Source: Dermacoccus abyssi (GTDB lineage: Bacteria > Actinomycetota > Actinomycetes > Actinomycetales > Dermatophilaceae). Taken from it: a stretch of 64,000 nt of DNA. The first letter of the stretch is position 1; every line of letters begins with the position of its first letter. This document shows, in pieces, positions 58,791-64,000 of the stretch. Both the position numbers and the translations under genes were made by a program. The stretch lies in assembly GCF_034541975.1 (NCBI RefSeq), contig NZ_JAVYJM010000001.1; one strand, 5' to 3'. The notes under the pieces are model-generated. The model did no database searches. It saw only the letters and a program-made list of their open reading frames with translations, and was not told the origin of the DNA.

Positions 58791-59969
58791 TCAGGCCGCG
58801 AGCGAGCTGACGATCGGCACACCCGGGCGGTAGGCGATGTGCAGGTAGCTCGGGGCGTCGAGCATCGCCAAATCGGCGCGCGCGCCGACGCGGATGACGC
58901 CGACGTCGTCGCGCCGCAGTGCTGCAGCGCCCCCGGCCGTCGCGGCCCACAACGCCTCAGCGGGCGTCATGCCCATCTCGCGCACGGCGAGCGCGATCAT
59001 GAACGGCATCGAGTTCGAGAAGCACGTGCCCGGGTTGCAGTCGGTCGCGAGCGCCACCTCGACTCCGGCGTCGAGGAGGTCGCGCCCGCTCGGGAACGGC
59101 TGACGGGTGGAGAACTCGACACCCGGCAAGAGGGTCGCAACGGTCGACGAACCGGCCAGTGCCGCAACGTCCTCCGTCGACAAGAACGTGCAGTGGTCGA
59201 CGCTGGCCGCGTCGAACTCGACGGCCAGCTGCACACCGGGTCCCTCCCCGAGCTGCCCCGCGTGAAGGCGCGGCATGAGGCCCGCAGCTACGCCGGCGCC
59301 AAGGATCTCGCGCGTCTCGTCGCCGTCGAACGCGTGCGCGCTGTGCGGTTCGCAGAACACGTCGATCCAACGCGCGAGGGGCGCGCACGCTTCGAGCATC
59401 GCACCGGTGACGAGGTCGACGTACTCGCGCCGATCCGTGTCGCTCGGCACGACGTGGGCGCCGAGGTAGGTCACTTCGTCGGTGAACTCCCCCGCGATGC
59501 GCAGCGCCCGCGCCTCGTCGTCGACCGACAGCCCGTAGCCCGACTTGATCTCCACGAGCCCGGTGCCCTGCGCCCGTGCCTGCTCTACGCGGGCGGCGAC
59601 GAGTTCGCGCAGACGCTCGTCGGACGCCTGGCGTGTGGGGCGCACCGTGTTCGCAATGCCGCCGCCGTCGTAGGCCTCCCCCGTCATGCGCGCGGCGAAC
59701 TCGGCCGAGCGGTCGCCGTCGAAGACGAGGTGGTTGTGCGAGTCGACGAACGCGGGGATGACGGCGGCCCCCTCCATGTCGAGGCAGCGGTCGGCGTCCG
59801 GGGCGTCGGAGGCAGCGCCCACCCACGCGATGTGTTCACCGTCGATGACGAGCGCGGCGTCACGCAGGAGCGCGATGCGCTCCTCTCCCCGAAGCGCCGC
59901 GCCACCCACGTTCCGCGCGGGATCGTTCGTGACGAGTTCCCCGATGTTCGTGACGAGCGTCGTGCTCAT
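58791..59969 (-). CDS. hutI: Imidazolonepropionase
   Basis: A 392-residue metal-dependent amidohydrolase that opens 4-imidazolone-5-propionate to N-formimino-glutamate. The metal-binding HxH is in VDSHNHLVFDGDRSAEF; VEIKSGYGL and the later HAGQLGEG and ATDCNPGT are diagnostic. Last gene of the hut operon; its ATG overlaps the hutF stop (ATGA). Confidence 0.95.
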   Translation of the reverse strand: MSTTLVTNIGELVTNDPARNVGGAALRGEERIALLRDAALVIDGEHIAWVGAASDAPDADRCLDMEGAAVIPAFVDSHNHLVFDGDRSAEFAARMTGEAYDGGGIANTVRPTRQASDERLRELVAARVEQARAQGTGLVEIKSGYGLSVDDEARALRIAGEFTDEVTYLGAHVVPSDTDRREYVDLVTGAMLEACAPLARWIDVFCEPHSAHAFDGDETREILGAGVAAGLMPRLHAGQLGEGPGVQLAVEFDAASVDHCTFLSTEDVAALAGSSTVATLLPGVEFSTRQPFPSGRDLLDAGVEVALATDCNPGTCFSNSMPFMIALAVREMGMTPAEALWAATAGGAAALRRDDVGVIRVGARADLAMLDAPSYLHIAYRPGVPIVSSLAA

Positions 59970-61285
59970 GCGTCCTCCCAGAGTGTGGTGATGGCTTCGG
60001 TGAGCAGGGCCCCGACGTCACCGAGGCGGTGACGACCTGCTGTGACGACGTGGGCGCCGTCCGCGACGACGTCCGTGATGTCCTCGGCGGTGGCCGCGAG
60101 CAGCACCTGCTCGGGCAGGCACCCGGCGGTGCGGCGCGAATCGAGGCGCACGGCAACGGCGTCCGCGCGCATTCCGACCTCGAGGCGTCCGGCGTCCGGC
60201 CACCCGATCGTGTCGTGACGCGTGGCCGCGTCGAGCAACTCCTCGGGGCTGAAGCGGCCGCGGTCGTTCGTCACGAGGCGCTCGTGCATCTCGAGCGCGC
60301 GGGCGTCCTCGAACGTGTCGACGACGGCGTGCTGGTCGCTGCCGAGGCTGACGCGCACCCCGGCATCGGCGAGCGCGCGGGCGGGGCCGATGCCGTCGGC
60401 GAGGTCGCGCTCGGTCGTCGGGCAGAAGCACGCGACGGCGTTCGCGTCGGCGAGCAGCGCGATGTCGTCATCGCTCAGGTGCGTGGCGTGGACGGCCGAG
60501 AACCGGGAGGTCAGCGCGCCTGCGTCGGCGAGAAGCGCCACCGGCGAGCGGCCGTAGAACGCCTCGCACGCCTCGTTCTCCGCGGGCTGCTCCGACAGGT
60601 GCGCGTGCACGGGCTGACCGTCGCTCGCGGCGAGCACCTCACCGACCTCGTCGCGAGCGACGGCCCGCACAGAATGGATGGCGGCGCCGATGCGCGTCGT
60701 TTCGTCGTCGGCGAGCAGGGCGTGTCGCGCGGCCCAGGCGGCCGCGGAACCGTCGCTGAAGCGCTGCTGGTCGTCGCCCAGCGGCGCGTGACCGTCGGCG
60801 GTGAGCCCGCCGTGGAGGTAACAGGTGTCGAGGAGCGTGAGGCGGATCCCGGCCTCCCGGGCGGCCTCGCGGAGCGCTTCGCCCATCGCGTTCGGGTCGT
60901 CGTACGCCGCGCCGCCGGGGCGATGGTGGACGTAGTGGAACTCGGCCACGCTCGTCATGCCGGCCATGACCATCTCGGCGAAGACGGCGCGCGCGAGCGT
61001 GCGGTAGTTCTCCGGCGTGAGGCGCCTCGAGACGGCGTACATGCGCTCGCGCCACGTCCAGAAGGTGCCGCCGTCGCCGTGGGTACGTCCGCGCAGCGCG
61101 CGGTGGAACGCGTGCGAGTGACAGTTCGCGAAACCGGGCAGGACAACCCCACCCGACGAGACGTCACCGTCGCCACGCTGGACGCCGGGTTCGATTGCGC
61201 TCCAGCGCCCTTCGAATTCCGTCAGGCGAACGTTGTACGCCACACCCTCCGGCAGGAGCGCGTGTTCGGCCCAGTAGGTCGTCAT
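59966..61285 (-). CDS. hutF: Formimidoylglutamate deiminase
   Basis: A 439-residue amidohydrolase that converts N-formimino-glutamate to N-formyl-glutamate and ammonia. The metal site is FANCHSHAFHRALRG with a second histidine cluster in VHAHLSEQ, and the family signature GSDQHAVVD is near the end. It overlaps both neighbours by four bases. Its presence shows the histidine route through formylglutamate rather than direct formiminoglutamase. Confidence 0.92.
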   Translation of the reverse strand: MTTYWAEHALLPEGVAYNVRLTEFEGRWSAIEPGVQRGDGDVSSGGVVLPGFANCHSHAFHRALRGRTHGDGGTFWTWRERMYAVSRRLTPENYRTLARAVFAEMVMAGMTSVAEFHYVHHRPGGAAYDDPNAMGEALREAAREAGIRLTLLDTCYLHGGLTADGHAPLGDDQQRFSDGSAAAWAARHALLADDETTRIGAAIHSVRAVARDEVGEVLAASDGQPVHAHLSEQPAENEACEAFYGRSPVALLADAGALTSRFSAVHATHLSDDDIALLADANAVACFCPTTERDLADGIGPARALADAGVRVSLGSDQHAVVDTFEDARALEMHERLVTNDRGRFSPEELLDAATRHDTIGWPDAGRLEVGMRADAVAVRLDSRRTAGCLPEQVLLAATAEDITDVVADGAHVVTAGRHRLGDVGALLTEAITTLWEDA

Positions 61286-62511
61286 CCGGCGAGGTCCTCC
61301 AGAACGCGGACGAGGGCCTCCACGCCGCGCACACAGTCGTCGGTCTCGGCGAACTCCTCGGGCGAGTGCGATGTGCCGGTCGGGTTGCGCACGAACAGCA
61401 TCGCCGTGGGCACGCCGTGGTTGGCGAGGATGCCTGCGTCGTGGCCGGCGCCCGTGCCGAGCAAGGGCACGCCGCCGAGCGTCGCGTCGAGCCGCTCGAC
61501 CAGGCCTGCGTCGAAGGGCGTCGTCGGCGTCCACGACTCGGCGCGCCAGGACCCCCCAAGTGCCCTGGCGCGCTCCTCGAGCTCGTCGACGACGGCCCGC
61601 ACGTCCTCCTCCCGGGAGCCTCGTGCGTCCACCCACGCCGTGACGTGCGACGCGATGGCATTGATGCCGCCGGGCACCACGTCGAGCTTGCCGACGGTCG
61701 CGACGACGCGGTCGCCGCCCTCGCCCGAGCGGTCACGCGAGGCCGCCGCGCCCCGCGTCGCCTCGATGAACTGCGCCGCTTTGAGCAGTGCGTCGTCGCG
61801 GTTGCCGAGGGCCGTCGTGCCGGCGTGGTCGGCGCGTCCGGGCAGGTCGGCGCGGAAACGGCCGTGCGGCCAGATGTCGGTGCCAATGGCGACCGGGGCG
61901 TCGTCGAGGTCGATGAGCGCGCGGCCCTGTTCGACGTGCAGTTCGACGAAGGTGCCGACCCGCGCGAGGGTCTCGTCGTCGCGCCCGAGCGTGCCCGGGT
62001 CGCGCCCGGCGCGCTGCCACGCCTCGGCCATCGTGACGCCGTCGGCGTCGGTGAGCGAGCGGGCGCGGTCGGCGTCGAGCGCACCGGTGATGATGCGCGA
62101 ACCGGCGCAGGCGACGCCGAAGCGAGCGCCTTCCTCGTCGACGAAGTTGACGACCCCGATCGGCTTGCGCGGAGCGAATCCCTTCTCCTGCAACGCCTTC
62201 ACGGCCAGGAGCGAGGAGACGACACCGAGCGGCCCGTCGAACGCGCCGCCGTCGGGCACCGAGTCGAGGTGCGAGCCGGTGACGACGCCCTCGCCGGGCG
62301 CGTCGTCCGGGTTGCCCCACCACGCCCACTGGTTGCCGGCGCGATCTTCGGTGACGTCGAGCCCCAGCGCAGCGCACTCGCCGACGAACCACTCGCGCAG
62401 TGTCGCGTCCTCACGCGTCCACGCGAAGCGCCGGTAGCCGCCGGAGCCGCCGTCACGGCCCACGGGGTGCAGGTCGTTCCACAGCGACTCGAATCGGCGG
62501 GTCTCGCTCAC
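61282..62511 (-). CDS. M20-family amidohydrolase, probable N-formylglutamate hydrolase of the hut pathway
   Basis: A 409-residue zinc amidohydrolase of the allantoate/N-carbamoyl-amino-acid type. Metal-binding positions are in GSHLDSVPDGGAFDG, VVNFVDEEGARFG and FVELHVEQGRALID, with DHAGTTALGNRDDAL and the late GAGHDAG. By position between hutU and hutF it most likely performs the last step, formylglutamate to glutamate; allantoate amidohydrolase annotation comes from sequence class only. GTG 62511 chosen as the family starts near SETRRFESLW. Confidence 0.87.
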   Translation of the reverse strand: MSETRRFESLWNDLHPVGRDGGSGGYRRFAWTREDATLREWFVGECAALGLDVTEDRAGNQWAWWGNPDDAPGEGVVTGSHLDSVPDGGAFDGPLGVVSSLLAVKALQEKGFAPRKPIGVVNFVDEEGARFGVACAGSRIITGALDADRARSLTDADGVTMAEAWQRAGRDPGTLGRDDETLARVGTFVELHVEQGRALIDLDDAPVAIGTDIWPHGRFRADLPGRADHAGTTALGNRDDALLKAAQFIEATRGAAASRDRSGEGGDRVVATVGKLDVVPGGINAIASHVTAWVDARGSREEDVRAVVDELEERARALGGSWRAESWTPTTPFDAGLVERLDATLGGVPLLGTGAGHDAGILANHGVPTAMLFVRNPTGTSHSPEEFAETDDCVRGVEALVRVLEDLAG

Positions 62512-62530
62512 GTCAGTACCTCGCACTCGC

Positions 62531-64000
62531 TCAGTTGCCGGCCTTGGGCGCCGTGCGCTCGGCGGCGGCTCGCGTGGCGGCAGCCTGCGCGGCATCGGCG
62601 CCGTCGGCGTCACGAACGGTGGGCGTCATCGGAATGCGCGCGCCACGCTCGTCGGCGACCTCGACGGCGCGGGAGTACCCGGCGTCGACGTGGCGGAAGA
62701 CGCCCATGGCGGGGTCGTTCGTCAGCAGCGCGGTGAGCTTCGCGGCCGCGAGGTCGGTGCCGTCCGCGACGCCGACCTGGCCGGCGTGGATCGAGCGGCC
62801 GATACCTACGCCGCCGCCGTGGTGCAGCGACACCCACGTGGCGCCCGAACTCGTGGCGGTGAGGGCGTTGAGCAGCGGCCAGTCGGCGATGGCGTCGGAG
62901 CCGTCGAGCATGCCCTCGGTCTCGCGGTACGGCGAGGCGACGGAGCCGGAGTCGAGGTGGTCGCGGCCGATGACGATGGGTGCGGAGACCTTGCCCTCGG
63001 CGACGAGTCGGTTGAACAGCTGCCCGGCCTTGTGACGCTCGCCGTAGCCGAGCCAACAGATGCGCGCGGGCAGGCCCTCGAACTCGACGAGCTCACCGGC
63101 GGCGTCGAGCCAGCGGTGCAGGTGCTCGTTCTCGGGGAACAGTTCCTTGAGCGCGGCGTCGGTGACGGCGATGTCCTGCGGGTCGCCTGAGAGCGCCGCC
63201 CAGCGGAACGGGCCGAGGCCCTCGCAGAAGAGCGGGCGGATGTAGGCGGGCACGAAGCCCGGGAACTCGAAGGCGCGCGTGTAACCAGCGGTACGGGCCT
63301 CGTCGCGGATGGAGTTGCCGTAGTCGAAGACCTCAGCTCCCTCGTCCTGGAACTCGACCATGGCCTGCACGTGGGCCGCCATCGACTCGCGCGACTTCTT
63401 CGTGAAGCCCACCGGGTCGCCCTCGGCCTCGCGCTGCCACTCCTCGACGGCGACCTCCGACGGCAGGTAGCTCAGCGGGTCGTGCGCCGATGTCTGGTCG
63501 GTGACGACGTCGATCGTGATGTCGCCTGCGCGGTGGCGCGCGAGCATCTGCGGGAAGACGTCGGCGGCGTTGCCGACGATGCCGATGGAGACGCCGCGCT
63601 TCTCGGCCTTCGCGGCGTTGGCGCGGGCGATGGCGTCGTCGAGGTCGTCGGCGATCTCGGTGAGGTAGCGCTTGGCGACGCGGCGCTCGAGGCGCGTGCG
63701 GTCGACGTCGGCGATGAGGCACACGCCGTCGTTGAGCGTGACGGCGAGGGGCTGCGCACCGCCCATGCCGCCGCAGCCGCCCGTCAGCGTGATGGTGCCG
63801 GCCAGCGTCCCACCGAACCGCTTGCGGGCGACGGCGGCGAACGTCTCGTAGGTGCCCTGGAGGATGCCCTGGGTCGCGATGTAGATCCACGAACCGGCCG
63901 TCATCTGGCCGTACATCATGAGCCCTTCGGCCTCGAGGCGGCGGAACTCGGGCCACGTGGCCCAGTCCGGCACGAGGTGGGAGTTGGCGATGAGCACGCG
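62531..64000 (-). CDS. hutU: Urocanate hydratase (5' end outside window)
   Basis: About 488 residues of the enzyme that converts urocanate to imidazolone propionate using tightly bound NAD+. The Rossmann part has GGCGGMGGAQPLAVTLN, and the signature FDYGNSIRDEAR and the catalytic-cysteine segment FCEGLGPFRWAALSGDP follow; the end has HHGGGVGIGRSIHAGQV. Complete proteins have about 550 residues, so roughly 60 are missing beyond position 64000. First visible gene of the minus-strand hut operon. Confidence 0.96.
   Translation of the reverse strand, partial: RVLIANSHLVPDWATWPEFRRLEAEGLMMYGQMTAGSWIYIATQGILQGTYETFAAVARKRFGGTLAGTITLTGGCGGMGGAQPLAVTLNDGVCLIADVDRTRLERRVAKRYLTEIADDLDDAIARANAAKAEKRGVSIGIVGNAADVFPQMLARHRAGDITIDVVTDQTSAHDPLSYLPSEVAVEEWQREAEGDPVGFTKKSRESMAAHVQAMVEFQDEGAEVFDYGNSIRDEARTAGYTRAFEFPGFVPAYIRPLFCEGLGPFRWAALSGDPQDIAVTDAALKELFPENEHLHRWLDAAGELVEFEGLPARICWLGYGERHKAGQLFNRLVAEGKVSAPIVIGRDHLDSGSVASPYRETEGMLDGSDAIADWPLLNALTATSSGATWVSLHHGGGVGIGRSIHAGQVGVADGTDLAAAKLTALLTNDPAMGVFRHVDAGYSRAVEVADERGARIPMTPTVRDADGADAAQAAATRAAAERTAPKAGN

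Noticed and set aside
60029..62437. 802-codon plus-strand frame across the hut genes
   Set aside because: Antisense shadow of hutF and the M20 gene, both well supported by catalytic motifs and overlapping starts.

Overview
The window is very GC-rich, with GTG/TTG starts and many short overlapping operons. The gene families present (DUF1345, DUF1990, Lsr2, MpaB-type oxygenase, actinobacterial hut genes) point to an actinobacterium, probably of the Micrococcales; I cannot name the genus from sequence alone. No rRNA, tRNA or CRISPR array was seen.

Layout. 1-11.6 kb looks like stable chromosome: a DUF1990 gene end, a HAD phosphatase with a DUF2283 partner, a glutamine-rich repeat membrane protein, a NatA/NatB-like ABC exporter beside a NarL-type two-component system, three tiny acidic proteins, a DUF1345 protein and serS. 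57.7-64 kb is again chromosome-like: a diacylglycerol-kinase-type lipid kinase and a histidine-degradation operon (hutU, an M20 amidohydrolase, hutF, hutI). Between serS and the lipid kinase lies about 46 kb of accessory DNA.

The accessory region is layered. From left to right it holds: a 3'-truncated type IIL-like restriction-modification gene; recombinase debris; a protein gene with three exact 228-bp tandem repeats; small orphan genes; an old yellow enzyme; a drrAB-like exporter operon split by an ISL3 element; two WYL regulators; ridA; lsr2; a DUF2971 gene; a Tn5053/Tn402-like transposon that cuts off merB; merA/merR; cmtR-cadD; a flavoprotein with a FemAB-like partner; an MpaB-type oxygenase; several small orphan genes; and a second, compound Tn5053-like transposon (43798-49557) with a DHA2 efflux pump, TetR and DUF3817 cargo. 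Further right, an ISL3 composite transposon (50179-53051) carrying a copper-storage protein sits inside a serine recombinase gene. Target duplications let several interrupted genes be rebuilt in frame.

The least explained signal is a 19-24 bp palindromic motif, consensus AAACGGTCGTTTGAGCTAC, seen seven times and only in the accessory region. At 53.25-55.94 kb four direct copies separate three small unrelated genes, each transcribed toward the motif just past its stop. At 16.48-17.08 kb two direct copies flank another small gene in the same relative orientation. This resembles a cassette array, but with serine recombinases nearby rather than an integron integrase. It is the best candidate here for an undescribed system, although terminators or remnants of transposon ends remain possible.

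Together the accessory genes give mercury, cadmium/lead, copper and drug/biocide-efflux functions, plus a likely xenogeneic silencer (Lsr2) and defence-like genes.
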